Source: an uncultured Clostridia bacterium (GTDB lineage Bacteria; Bacillota; Clostridia; Christensenellales; Borkfalkiaceae). Taken from it: DNA of 64,000 nucleotides. The stretch is taken from NCBI GenBank assembly GCA_947629095.1, contig CANRCK010000002.1, positions 226,913-290,912 of the forward strand. The letters run 5' to 3'. The position numbers and the translations under genes were made by a program. Every line of letters begins with the position of its first letter. The stretch's first letter is position 1. The notes under the pieces were generated by a model, which was given only the letters and a program-made list of their open reading frames with translations, ran no database searches and was not told the origin of the DNA. This document shows, piece by piece, positions 9,035 to 17,484 of this stretch.

Positions 9035-9943
9035 ATGGCAAGAGGACTGGGAAAAGGATTGGATGATTTGATGCAGGAGACGGGCGCAGCCTACGAGGAG
9101 GCGTTCAGACACCACGCGTTTGAGTTTACCGAGGAGGAGCGGAAGAACGCCGAGGAGATGGAGCTTGACAAGATTTTTGCAAACCCCGACCAGCCCCGTA
9201 AGAATTTTGACGAGCAATCCTTAAAGGAACTCGCCGATTCAATAAAAAAGCACGGCGTAATAATGCCCATCGTCGTGAACGACAACGGCGACGGGACGTA
9301 TATGGTCATCGCGGGCGAGAGAAGGTTCCGCGCGTGCAAGCTTGCAAACAAAACCACCATTCCCGTGGTAATAAAAAAGTATTCCGCGCGCGAAATCAAG
9401 GAAATTTCGCTCATCGAAAATTTGCAGCGCGAGGACTTAAACCCCATAGAAGCCGCCACGGCAATGAAGCAGCTGATGGTGGATTATAAATTGACGCAGG
9501 ACGAGCTTGCCGAGAGGATAGGCAAGTCCAGACCGGCGGTTGCAAACACTTTAAGGCTTTTGAATCTCTGCCCCGAAGTAATGATGATGGTTGCCGAGGG
9601 AAGGCTTTCGGCGGGGCACGCAAGGACTATCGTGCCGCTACCCGCTGAGGACCAGCTGGAGTTTGCAAGGGATTCCATAAAGAACCAATATTCGGTGCGG
9701 GAGCTTGAAAAAAAGGTGCGCGCCTATAATATTCCCCCCGAGGTTTTGGAGGAGAAGAAGAAAAAGAAGCGCGCGCTTGCTTCGGTTGAGCTGAAACAGC
9801 TTGTCGAGCGCATGAGATTTGCGTTCAGAACAAAGGTGAGCCTGATAGGAACGGATACAAAGGGGCGCATTTATATTGATTATTATTCGCGCGACGATTT
9901 GGACCGTATTGCCGAGATACTCGATATCATAGGAAAACAATAA
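9035..9943 (+). CDS. parB: Chromosome-partitioning protein ParB/Spo0J
   Basis: ParB binds parS, spreads as a CTP-dependent clamp and stimulates ParA. The 302-residue protein starts MARGLGKGLDDL, a canonical ParB N-terminus. It has the CTP-binding and arginine box GERRFRA (94-100), the ENLQREDLNPIEAA stretch and a helix-turn-helix (LTQDELAERIGKSRPAVANT, about 150-170). ATG 9035 is chosen over an earlier in-frame ATG at 8990 because AGAGAGGT precedes it and the N-terminus matches the family. Three parS-like sites lie within 4.5 kb upstream. Confidence 0.95.
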   Translation: MARGLGKGLDDLMQETGAAYEEAFRHHAFEFTEEERKNAEEMELDKIFANPDQPRKNFDEQSLKELADSIKKHGVIMPIVVNDNGDGTYMVIAGERRFRACKLANKTTIPVVIKKYSAREIKEISLIENLQREDLNPIEAATAMKQLMVDYKLTQDELAERIGKSRPAVANTLRLLNLCPEVMMMVAEGRLSAGHARTIVPLPAEDQLEFARDSIKNQYSVRELEKKVRAYNIPPEVLEEKKKKKRALASVELKQLVERMRFAFRTKVSLIGTDTKGRIYIDYYSRDDLDRIAEILDIIGKQ

Positions 9944-10017
9944 GCGCATCGCTGAACCATAGTATCTTAATTACGGTAGCGCCGGGCTTATATCAGCGCT
10001 TATCAAACGGGAATTGA

Positions 10018-10180
10018 CAATCCCCTCAGTCTCACTTTGCTCGACCGCTCCCCTTGACTCAAGGGGAGCCAAGGGGGTAGGTTCGCAGCCAGCTTTCTCA
10101 CACGGCGCAAGGAAAACGCCCCCCTTACTGTCATTCTGAGGGGGGCGCAGCCCGACGAAGAATCTGTTGCGCAGCAACTT
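10018..10180. repeat. MITE-like repeat A, copy 3
   Basis: Begins with CCCCTCAGTCTCACTTTGC and includes CTCAAGGGGAGCCAAG, GCTTTCTCACACGGCGC and the tail CGACGAAGAATCTGTTGCG shared with the other copies. Confidence 0.75.
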
Positions 10181-10225
10181 TTCGTTTAAAATGACAACGG
10201 TTTAAATTTTCTTATAAAAATATTT

Positions 10226-10254
10226 GCGGCGGGCGCGAAAATCGCGCCCGCCGC
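10226..10254. terminator. Bidirectional GC-rich terminator hairpin
   Basis: GCGGCGGGCGCGA pairs perfectly with TCGCGCCCGCCGC around an AAA loop, flanked by A/T-rich sequence. It lies between the convergent ends of parB and the pseudo-nitrilase gene. Confidence 0.6.
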
Positions 10255-10266
10255 ATTATTTTAGAA

Positions 10267-10416
10267 GTGCTCAAGCGTTACGCTTGTTGACGTGCGGGAA
10301 GTGTGTGGGGTGTCAACGCAATAAAGAAACTATGCTCAAGCGTAACGCTTGTTGCCGTGCGGCGAGTGTGTGAGGTGCCAATGCAATAAAGAAATTATGG
10401 TCAAGCGTTACGCTTG
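10267..10416. repeat. Repeat B array: three palindromes with a 65-bp period
   Basis: CAAGCG-TTA/TAA-CGCTTG occurs at 10272-10286, 10337-10351 and 10402-10416, exactly 65 bp apart. The intervening sequence (GTTGNCGTGCGG...GTGTG...AATGCAATAAAGAAA type) is also repeated. Single copies of the palindrome appear elsewhere in the window. Confidence 0.85.
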
Positions 10417-11076
10417 TCAGTAGTCGGTTTTTTCCTCGTTGGAGATGCCGCGGGTACGGGTTGTGACTACGTGATATCTGTTTCTTCCCGTAATTTCAAA
10501 AAGAGTCGCGTCCTGAACGGAAGTCGCAATCGCCCCCGAAACGTCGGCAAAATACGCCGTTCTGCCCGCGCACATTATCACCGGAACCCCGTACAAATAG
10601 GCATACGCCCTTATCAGAAGGGGCGGAATATTGTCTTTTATCTCCTCTAAAATGACCACAACGGCGTTGCAGCCGCACAGAGAAAGCGCCCCGAACGTAT
10701 CGGGGAAAAGCAAGTCGTTTTCTATGCACAGCCCTATTTTGCAGCCGTTTACCCTGTAAAACCCAAGACCGACGCCGCTTTTGAATTGTTCTCCGTCCAG
10801 CACGTGGTTCATATCGGAAATTCCGAGTAGTTTTCCGCGGTCGGCAACAGCCACGGACTTTCGCACAAGCCCGCGGCTTATTGTTTTACAGCCGCAAATC
10901 ACTCCGCAGTTATGTTTTTGGGAAAGCCTTGCGGCTTTTTCAAACTTTTCGCTGTCGCCCGTCAGCTCTCTTTCAAAGTCCACTTCGCCAAGCCCCCCAA
11001 ACCCGAATACCGCCAAATCGCACTCGGGCAAAGGGTAATTTTCAACCTCATCCATGCATATAACACTGACCACCAT
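10417..11076 (-). CDS. Nitrilase-superfamily-like protein lacking catalytic residues
   Basis: A 219-residue protein resembling the carbon-nitrogen hydrolase fold: GKLLGISDMNHV aligns with the strand carrying the catalytic lysine, and KIGLCIENDLLFPDTF aligns with the nucleophile elbow (usually GxxICYDxxFPE). In this alignment the catalytic cysteine position is glutamate and the lysine position is not lysine; a cysteine sits two residues early. It is also shorter than the usual 260-280 residues. It may be a pseudoenzyme or binding protein. Its stop codon directly abuts the repeat B array. No Shine-Dalgarno is present; a -10 box ends 7 nt before the ATG. Confidence 0.6.
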   Translation of the reverse strand: MVVSVICMDEVENYPLPECDLAVFGFGGLGEVDFERELTGDSEKFEKAARLSQKHNCGVICGCKTISRGLVRKSVAVADRGKLLGISDMNHVLDGEQFKSGVGLGFYRVNGCKIGLCIENDLLFPDTFGALSLCGCNAVVVILEEIKDNIPPLLIRAYAYLYGVPVIMCAGRTAYFADVSGAIATSVQDATLFEITGRNRYHVVTTRTRGISNEEKTDY

Positions 11077-11083
11077 ACTCTAT

Positions 11084-11113
11084 ATTGTATTTTTCCGCGG
11101 CAAAATGTGTTAA
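11084..11113 (-). promoter_or_regulatory. Promoter of the pseudo-nitrilase gene, probably leaderless
   Basis: On the minus strand TTAACA is followed by an 18-bp spacer and TACAAT (11084-11089), then 7 nt and the ATG. The -35 match is moderate. Confidence 0.45.
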
Positions 11114-11168
11114 AAAAGTTTTACGCAAAGCATTTTGAGCATAGAATATTGCAGTTGAGAGGTGTCAA

Positions 11169-12620
11169 GTGAAAAAATTATTATGCACGGTTATTATTTT
11201 ATGTATGCTGGCGGCAATCCCCGCCCTTTCTGCATGCGCCAAAAAGGAGGAGGCGCAGCGCTCATCCTATAATATTTCCGTAAGCTACCAAGCCGACGGC
11301 ACGCTTTCCGGCAGGGAAGAATTTACGTTTTATAATTCCCTGGAAAACGAGCTTTCGGAATTGAAATTCAATCTCTACGGCAACGCATTCCGCGAGGGCG
11401 CAAGCTATAAGCCCGTGTCCGACAGCTTTAAAGCCCGCGCCTACTACGCCGGGGTGAGCTACGGCAAAATGGAAATTTCCTCCGTTGAAAATTGTGCAAG
11501 CTGGAGCGTTGGCGGAGAGGACGAAAACGTTTTAACCGTCACCTTAAACGAAGCCGTGTATCCCGGGGAGAGCGTGCAGGTGAACGTGGACTTTTTATTA
11601 ACTCTCGCCAAAATAAACCACCGCACGGGAATCACAAAAAACACCGTTAACCTCGGCAATTTTTATCCAGTGCTGTGCGCCTACACCCAAGCCGGGTTTG
11701 TGGAGTGCCCCTATTATACCTGCGGCGATCCCTTCGTTTCGGAGTGCGCAGATTACAGCGTTACACTAACCGTTCCCGAAACTTTTTTTGCAGCGGCAAG
11801 CGGCAGGGAGGAAAGCTCCTCGGTTGCCGACGGAAAGCGGAAAACTCAATACGTATTGACAAATGCGCGCGATTTTGCCATAGTTCTTTCGGAAAATTTC
11901 AAGGTTAAAAGCAACACAGTAAACGGCGTGGAAGTGAAGTACTACTGCGTTGGGGAGGACAATGCCGAAGCGGGGCTTAAAGCGGCTTCGGAGAGCATTG
12001 AATATATGTCTCGCACTTTCGGAGACTACATATATCCCACGTATTCCGTTGTGGAAACGGGATTTTGCTACGGCGGAATGGAATACCCGGGGCTTTCGAT
12101 GATAGCCGAGGGACAGGAAACGGACGACACGGTGTACACCGTAGTTCACGAGACGGCGCACCAGTGGTGGTATGCCATGGTCGGCAGCGACCAGCTCACC
12201 TGCGGCTGGCAGGACGAGGGACTTGCCGAATACTCCACGCTTATGTTCTTTGAAAACAATCCCGGCTACGGCTACACCCGCACCGCGATGGTCGACTCGG
12301 CAACCAGGTCATACAGGGCGTTTTTCTCGGTATATAATCAATTAAACGGCAGCGTGGACACAACTATGACGAGGAATCTCGGGGCGTTTTCGGGTGAGTT
12401 CGAGTACACAAACATAGCCTACAACAAGTCGCTCATTATGTTCGATATTTTGAGAAAATCGGTTGGCGACAACAACTTTACAAACTGCCTTAAAAATTAT
12501 TACAACACGTACTGCGGCAAGATAGCGCCCGCCGAGGGACTTATATCCTCGTTTACGCCCTGCGGCAAGGATTTGGAGGAAATGTTCTCCTCGTTCATAG
12601 AGGGAAAAATTCTAATATGA
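11169..12620 (+). CDS. Lipoprotein M1-family (aminopeptidase N-like) metallopeptidase
   Basis: The 483-residue protein has a lipoprotein signal (hydrophobic 3-20, lipobox LSAC with Cys23), so it is predicted to be anchored outside the membrane. The gluzincin zinc site is complete: HETAH at 327-331 and Glu350 in WQDEGLAEY, the exact HExxH-x18-E spacing of M1 peptidases, with GGMEYPG standing in for the GxMEN substrate motif. The N-terminal part is beta-rich, as in M1 enzymes. It probably trims extracellular peptides. The start is GTG at 11169 with GAGAGGTG upstream; an ATG is not available nearby. Confidence 0.88.
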   Translation: MKKLLCTVIILCMLAAIPALSACAKKEEAQRSSYNISVSYQADGTLSGREEFTFYNSLENELSELKFNLYGNAFREGASYKPVSDSFKARAYYAGVSYGKMEISSVENCASWSVGGEDENVLTVTLNEAVYPGESVQVNVDFLLTLAKINHRTGITKNTVNLGNFYPVLCAYTQAGFVECPYYTCGDPFVSECADYSVTLTVPETFFAAASGREESSSVADGKRKTQYVLTNARDFAIVLSENFKVKSNTVNGVEVKYYCVGEDNAEAGLKAASESIEYMSRTFGDYIYPTYSVVETGFCYGGMEYPGLSMIAEGQETDDTVYTVVHETAHQWWYAMVGSDQLTCGWQDEGLAEYSTLMFFENNPGYGYTRTAMVDSATRSYRAFFSVYNQLNGSVDTTMTRNLGAFSGEFEYTNIAYNKSLIMFDILRKSVGDNNFTNCLKNYYNTYCGKIAPAEGLISSFTPCGKDLEEMFSSFIEGKILI

Positions 12621-12691
12621 AGTTGCGCTTTGACTGCCCCGAACACTTGCAAAACCAAACCGAAAGTTATATAATACGATAAACTCCGTAT

Positions 12692-12722
12692 TAAAAAAAC
12701 ACGCGGACGTGTTGAGTTTTTT
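12692..12722 (+). terminator. Terminator-like hairpin containing the 15-mer motif
   Basis: A-run, AACACG, a 4-nt loop, CGTGTT, then GAGTTTTTT. The 3' arm is an exact inverted copy of the AAAAACTCAACACGT motif (12707-12721). It lies between the M1 peptidase and the FmdB-like gene. Confidence 0.5.
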
Positions 12723-12739
12723 GCAAAAGAGGGTAAAAA

Positions 12740-12937
12740 ATGCCTATTTTACAGTATAAGTGCACAAGCTGCAATAAAATTTTTGACGAACTTGTAAAGA
12801 ACCATTTAGACGAGGTTCTTTGCCCGGTTTGCAAAAAACCGGCGGAAAGGCTTTGGTGCGGCACAATGTATTCGGCAACGGGAAAGTCGCCCAAAAAGTG
12901 CTCAGGCAATTGCTCGGGGTGTTCGGGGTGCGGATAA
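12740..12937 (+). CDS. FmdB-family zinc-ribbon regulatory protein
   Basis: A 65-residue protein with an N-terminal zinc ribbon, CTSC and CPVC separated by 24 residues, in the typical PILQYKCTSCNKIFDELV context of the FmdB/CxxC_CxxC_SSSS family. A C-terminal cysteine- and glycine-rich tail (CSGNCSGCSGCG) could bind further metal. The cellular role of the family is not well established. GAGGG lies 8 nt before the ATG. The gene appears monocistronic. Confidence 0.85.
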   Translation: MPILQYKCTSCNKIFDELVKNHLDEVLCPVCKKPAERLWCGTMYSATGKSPKKCSGNCSGCSGCG

Positions 12938-12972
12938 TCGTTTAAATTTTATAAAAAAATTTCAATATACTA

Positions 12973-13001
12973 TTGATTTTATAAGTTAAATGATATATAA
13001 T
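12973..13001 (+). promoter_or_regulatory. sigma-A promoter for the DUF2188 membrane protein
   Basis: TTGATT (12973-12978), a 17-bp spacer and TATAAT (12996-13001), about 35 nt before the start codon. Confidence 0.6.
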
Positions 13002-13036
13002 ATACTAAATAGTTCTACTTGTGAGGTAAAAGCTCT

Positions 13037-13714
13037 ATGTATTGGTTAGGCGAACCGACATTAGGTATGTACAATTGGCTGTGGCTTTTAATAGTCGCAA
13101 TGCTTGCTACGATTGCCGTGGCATTGATTATTTTGACCGTGCTTAAGATCAAAAGATTGAAGAGTGAGTCCAAAGAGGAAACTCACGAAACCATTGTGCT
13201 GAGAGTCGGCAAGGAAAGCACGGAGATGATGGAGCAGTCTCCCGTAACCGTTAAGGCGGAGACCAAATGCGAGCAACCCGCAAAAGAGGCAGAGCCCGCG
13301 AAAGAACAACCCGCCGAGGAGAAGGCAGAGCCTGTTGCGGTTTCTGAGGATGAAAAAACGGAAGAAAAATCTCAGCCCGAAGAGGTACAGACGGAGTCTG
13401 CAGCCGCCGAGGCTAAGAGCGAGGAGGAAAAAGTGAAAGATAATCAACCTGCAAAAGCACAACCCACACCTGCAAAAACCCAGCCCGCGCCCGCAAAGGC
13501 GCCCGCTGCAAAGCCTGCAACAAAGACCTATCATATCTCTCTCAGAAAGTCTGACGGAATGTGGCAGGTTAAGGCTGCAAACGCAGAAAAGGCAATAAAG
13601 CTGTTCAATACGCAGGCGGAAGCCATTGAGTATTGCAAGACGCTTGCAGACAACCAGGAAGCGAACATTATGATCCACAAAAAGGACGGTTCCTTCCGTA
13701 AGCTCACGTATTAA
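13037..13714 (+). CDS. Single-pass membrane protein with a C-terminal DUF2188 domain
   Basis: Of 225 residues, about 13-36 form one transmembrane helix. Residues about 60-165 are a low-complexity linker of Glu, Lys, Pro and Ala with short PAK/QPA repeats. Residues about 165-225 match DUF2188 (MWQVKAANAEKAIKLFNTQ, IMIHKKDGSFRKLTY), a small beta-alpha domain of unknown function often found near cell-envelope genes. The layout suggests a domain held away from the membrane by a flexible stalk. It has its own promoter, and a 22-bp perfect palindrome follows. Confidence 0.75.
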   Translation: MYWLGEPTLGMYNWLWLLIVAMLATIAVALIILTVLKIKRLKSESKEETHETIVLRVGKESTEMMEQSPVTVKAETKCEQPAKEAEPAKEQPAEEKAEPVAVSEDEKTEEKSQPEEVQTESAAAEAKSEEEKVKDNQPAKAQPTPAKTQPAPAKAPAAKPATKTYHISLRKSDGMWQVKAANAEKAIKLFNTQAEAIEYCKTLADNQEANIMIHKKDGSFRKLTY

Positions 13715-13745
13715 AAACTGTACTGAACCTACATAATTATTACGG

Positions 13746-13772
13746 GTCCCGCGAAATTTCGCGGGACTCTTT
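13746..13772. terminator. Perfect 22-bp palindromic hairpin
   Basis: GTCCCGCGAAA is followed directly by its complement TTTCGCGGGAC (13746-13767) and then TCTTT. It probably terminates the DUF2188 gene. The cobW promoter starts 7 bp later. Confidence 0.65.
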
Positions 13773-13774
13773 GG

Positions 13775-13803
13775 TTGACTAACAATAAAAAAGGGTATAA
13801 AAT
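13775..13803 (+). promoter_or_regulatory. sigma-A promoter for the CobW pair
   Basis: TTGACT (13775-13780), a 17-bp spacer and TAAAAT (13798-13803); the leader is about 30 nt and ends in AAGAGGT. No clear Zur box was recognised. Confidence 0.6.
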
Positions 13804-13839
13804 AACTGTTGAAAATTCAAAGGAATCAAGAGGTATAAA

Positions 13840-14939
<1,100 letters not shown>

Positions 14940-14940
<1 letters not shown>

Positions 14941-14954
14941 AAAACTCAACACGT
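14940..14954 (+). repeat. 15-mer motif AAAAACTCAACACGT, intergenic copy
   Basis: An exact copy in the 34-bp gap between the two CobW genes. Other exact copies: 12707-12721 (minus), 16455-16469, 16728-16742, 19220-19234 (minus) and 35283-35297. The copy at 20849-20863 has one mismatch, and 11840-11854 has two. Confidence 0.85.
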
Positions 14955-14974
14955 ATTGATATTAAGGTAAAATT

Positions 14975-15919
14975 ATGGACGAAATTTCCGTCTATCTTTT
15001 TCTCGGCTTTTTGGAGTCGGGCAAAACAAAATTCATACAGGAAACCCTTGAAGATCCGCGCATGGATAACGGCGAAAAGACAATGCTGCTGGTATGCGAG
15101 GAGGGCGAGGAGGAGTACGACCCGCACACTTTTAAGGTGCGGAACGTGGTTGTTGTCACTCTTGACGGGGCGGAGGAGCTGACGCTTGATAATCTTGAAG
15201 AGCTCACCAAAAAACATGCGCCGCAGAGGGTAATAGTGGAGTTCAACGGCACGTGGCTTTTGCAGCAGTTCTTTGACGCCATGCCCGAAAGCTGGGTGAT
15301 AAACCAGATGATGACCTTTTTCGACGCGGGCACATTTTTGAATTTCAATAAAAATATGCGGCAGCTCGTATTCGATAAAATCCAGATGACGCAGATGGTT
15401 GTGTTCAACCGGTTCAAGCCGCAGATGGATAAAACGGAGTTCCACAAAATTGTCCGCGGAATTTCGCGCAGACCGGATATAGTATATGAATATATCGGCG
15501 GAAAAGCCGAGTTCGACGAGATAGAGGACCCCATGCCCTTCGATAAAAACGCCGAAATTATAGAGATTGAGGACAGGGATTTTGCGTGGTTCTACCGCGA
15601 TATGGCGGAAAACACGATGGATTACGTGGGTAAACGCGTAAAATTCAAGGGAATGGTTGCGCTCTCCAAAAAGGTGCCAAAGGGATACGTGGTTTTGGGC
15701 AGGCACATAATGACCTGTTGCGAGGCGGATATCGCCTACGACGGCTTTGCCACAAAAATAGGGGACACGACCTCATTGCAAACGCGAGATTGGCTCACGG
15801 TCACGGCAAAAATAATATATGAATACAACGCCGTCTACCGCGCAAAGGGACCCGTGCTCCTTGCCGAAAAGGTTGAAAAAGCCGAACAGCCCGAACAGGT
15901 TGTAGTGACGTATTATTAA
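14975..15919 (+). CDS. CobW-type GTPase fused to a DUF1980/YcgQ-like domain
   Basis: The N-terminal about 200 residues are a COG0523-like P-loop protein (GFLESGKT at 11-18), but the CxCC metal motif is replaced by MLLVCEEGEEEY. The C-terminal about 100 residues (VGKRVKFKGMV, GYVVLGRHIMTCCEADIAY) resemble DUF1980/YcgQ, which normally occurs beside a YcgR-type permease. The fusion suggests a metal-related relay to a membrane partner not present in this window. It lies 34 bp after the first cobW gene, with one exact copy of the 15-mer motif in the gap. A strong terminator follows. Confidence 0.75.
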   Translation: MDEISVYLFLGFLESGKTKFIQETLEDPRMDNGEKTMLLVCEEGEEEYDPHTFKVRNVVVVTLDGAEELTLDNLEELTKKHAPQRVIVEFNGTWLLQQFFDAMPESWVINQMMTFFDAGTFLNFNKNMRQLVFDKIQMTQMVVFNRFKPQMDKTEFHKIVRGISRRPDIVYEYIGGKAEFDEIEDPMPFDKNAEIIEIEDRDFAWFYRDMAENTMDYVGKRVKFKGMVALSKKVPKGYVVLGRHIMTCCEADIAYDGFATKIGDTTSLQTRDWLTVTAKIIYEYNAVYRAKGPVLLAEKVEKAEQPEQVVVTYY

Positions 15920-15925
15920 GTTCAC

Positions 15926-15957
15926 AAAAACAGACATTCCGCAATGTCTGTTTTTTA
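15926..15957 (+). terminator. Intrinsic terminator after the CobW pair
   Basis: AAAAACAGACATT, CCGC loop, AATGTCTGTTTTT (15926-15955): a 13-bp stem ending in a T-run. Confidence 0.9.
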
Positions 15958-15976
15958 TTACCAATGTGAATTTTAT

Positions 15977-16165
15977 TTGCCCCCTCAGTCTGCGTTGCAG
16001 CCGGCTCCCCCCTTGTTGCCAAGGGGGGAGCCAAGGGAGAAAGTGTGTTGCAGACAGCTCCTTACGCCGTGTGAGAAAACTGTCGCCGAACCGTTTCCCC
16101 TTGGCTCCCCTTAGCAAGGGGAGCTGTCACCGAAGGTGACTGAGGGGATTGTAAAAAAGTTGCTT
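15977..16165. repeat. MITE-like repeat A, copy 4 (near-complete)
   Basis: Runs from CCCCCTCAGTCTGCG to GGTGACTGAGGGGATTG with two internal hairpins (CCCCCCTTG...CAAGGGGGGAG and CTCCCCTTAG...CAAGGGGAG). The ends form an imperfect inverted repeat CCCTCAGTC/GACTGAGGG. No coding capacity. It fills most of the 15.9-16.3 kb gap. Confidence 0.8.
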
Positions 16166-16243
16166 TGCTGCGGCGATACGCCGCGCAAGCGACAGTTACT
16201 AAACAAAATTTAAAAAAATGTTGAATATTGTCCCCGTAAATGC

Positions 16244-16272
16244 TTGACTGCCGGGCGTTTGGTTGCTATACT
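16244..16272 (+). promoter_or_regulatory. sigma-A promoter for the degV-like gene
   Basis: TTGACT (16244-16249), a 17-bp spacer and TATACT (16267-16272); the leader is about 37 nt and carries GGAGGAAG. Confidence 0.65.
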
Positions 16273-16315
16273 TCAAAATAGTTTCAAGCCGCGTTGTGCG
16301 GCGCGGAGGAAGTAT

Positions 16316-17125
16316 ATGCTTTGGATAATAACAGATTCATCAAGCAACATTTTGCCCGGGGAGTGCCAAAACGTTGAAGTAATGCCTCTCACAATAATCT
16401 TCGGCGAAGAAGAATATCGCGACGGAATAGACATAAAGACGTCTGAATTTTATGAAAAACTCAACACGTCCCGCGAATTTCCGCACACTGCGCAGCTGAA
16501 TTACGGGCAGATCGAGGAAGCGGTTGCGCGCGGGCTATCCCTCGCGGACGAGGTTTTGATTTTGCCGATATCTTCTGCGCTGTCCGGCTCGTACGAAAGG
16601 TGCAGGGAAGTGGCGGAAAAATATAAAAACGTATATGTTTACGACACAAAGTGTACCACCGTAATGCTGAAGATGCTCGTTTTAGAGGCTATTGAAAACA
16701 GGGAGAGGAGCGCGGCGGAGGTAATTGAAAAACTCAACACGTACCGCCCAAAAATAAAGCTCTACGCCGTTCCGAACACTCTTTTATATCTTGCAAAGGG
16801 CGGTAGAATTCCAAAGGCGGCGGCAATGCTCGGCACGGCGCTTAGAATAAAACCCGTGGTTACAATAAACGAAAGGGGCGAGGTTGCGCTTTTGTCAAAG
16901 CAAATAAGCGCTTCGAGGAGCTTCGCATATATCTGCGAAAGGGTTGATAAAAACAAAATCGACTATTCAAAGCCCGTGTATATGCTGTATTCCATGAACG
17001 ACGGCAACGCGCTGCAGCTTATGGAGAGGCTTGGCGTACAGTATACCGAAAAGTGCAATATATGTCCTGTTATCGGCGCGCACATAGGTCCCAACGGCGC
17101 GGGAATAGTGTATGCGGAAAAGTAA
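16316..17125 (+). CDS. DegV-family fatty-acid-binding protein
   Basis: A 269-residue DegV/FakB-like protein with the N-terminal WIITDSSSN, ISSALSGSY and a C-terminal IGAHIGPNGAGIVY, the signature segments that hold a fatty-acid carboxylate. Related FakB proteins present fatty acids to a kinase (FakA) for phospholipid synthesis; no FakA is seen here. ATG 16316 is chosen for its GGAGGAAG ribosome-binding site; an upstream in-frame ATG does not fit. The gene carries two exact copies of the 15-mer motif (16455-16469 and 16728-16742), both encoding Lys-Leu-Asn-Thr. Confidence 0.88.
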   Translation: MLWIITDSSSNILPGECQNVEVMPLTIIFGEEEYRDGIDIKTSEFYEKLNTSREFPHTAQLNYGQIEEAVARGLSLADEVLILPISSALSGSYERCREVAEKYKNVYVYDTKCTTVMLKMLVLEAIENRERSAAEVIEKLNTYRPKIKLYAVPNTLLYLAKGGRIPKAAAMLGTALRIKPVVTINERGEVALLSKQISASRSFAYICERVDKNKIDYSKPVYMLYSMNDGNALQLMERLGVQYTEKCNICPVIGAHIGPNGAGIVYAEK

Positions 17126-17170
17126 GTTCTACCTGCGCTGTCCGGCTTTAAAAACAGCAGAGTCATTCTT

Positions 17171-17395
17171 GCTCCCTCAGTCTGCGTTGCAGCCGGCTCC
17201 CCCCTTGTTGCCAAGGGGGGAGCCAAGAGAGGGGCGTTCCTCACGCCGTGTGAGAAAGCTGTCACCGCAAACCTCACTCCTTGGCTCCCTTTAGTAAGGG
17301 GAGCTGTCACCGAAGGTGACTGAGGGGATTGTAAAAAGTTGCTTTGCAACAGATTCTTCGTCTAACGCCTCAGAATGACAGGAAGGGGGAGCCGA
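17171..17395. repeat. MITE-like repeat A, copy 5 with extended tail
   Basis: CTCCCTCAGTCTGCG at one end and GGTGACTGAGGGGATTG near 17330, then the tail TTGCAACAGATTCTTCGTC...TCAGAATGACAG that is also seen with copies 2 and 3. It occupies most of the gap between the convergent degV-like and ypeB genes. Confidence 0.8.
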
Positions 17396-17413
17396 GTGGA
17401 TGGAGTACAATAA

Positions 17414-17449
17414 AACCGCTTGACGAGCGCAAAGGCAAGTCAAGCGGTT
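17414..17449. terminator. Hairpin between convergent degV-like and ypeB genes
   Basis: AACCGCTTGAC (17414-17424) pairs with GTCAAGCGGTT (17439-17449). A degraded repeat B palindrome follows up to the ypeB stop. Confidence 0.6.
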
Positions 17450-17484
17450 AAGTTATTAAGATACTATGCTAAGCGTTACATTTG

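Larger units (their letters stand above)
9944..10416. other. Gene-free region: repeat A copy, hairpin and 65-bp palindrome array
   Basis: No gene is seen. It contains a repeat A copy, a GC-rich terminator hairpin and three evenly spaced copies of a CAAGCG-type palindrome running to the 3' end of the pseudo-nitrilase gene. Confidence 0.75.

Noticed and set aside
10267..10416. Possible CRISPR array, because of three evenly spaced palindromes
   Set aside because: The intervening 50-bp segments are themselves repeated rather than unique, only three units exist, and no cas genes are present.
13088..13678. A Leu/Cys/Arg-rich frame antisense to the DUF2188 membrane protein
   Set aside because: It mirrors the low-complexity Glu/Lys/Pro/Ala linker on the other strand, and the sense gene has promoter and ribosome-binding signals.
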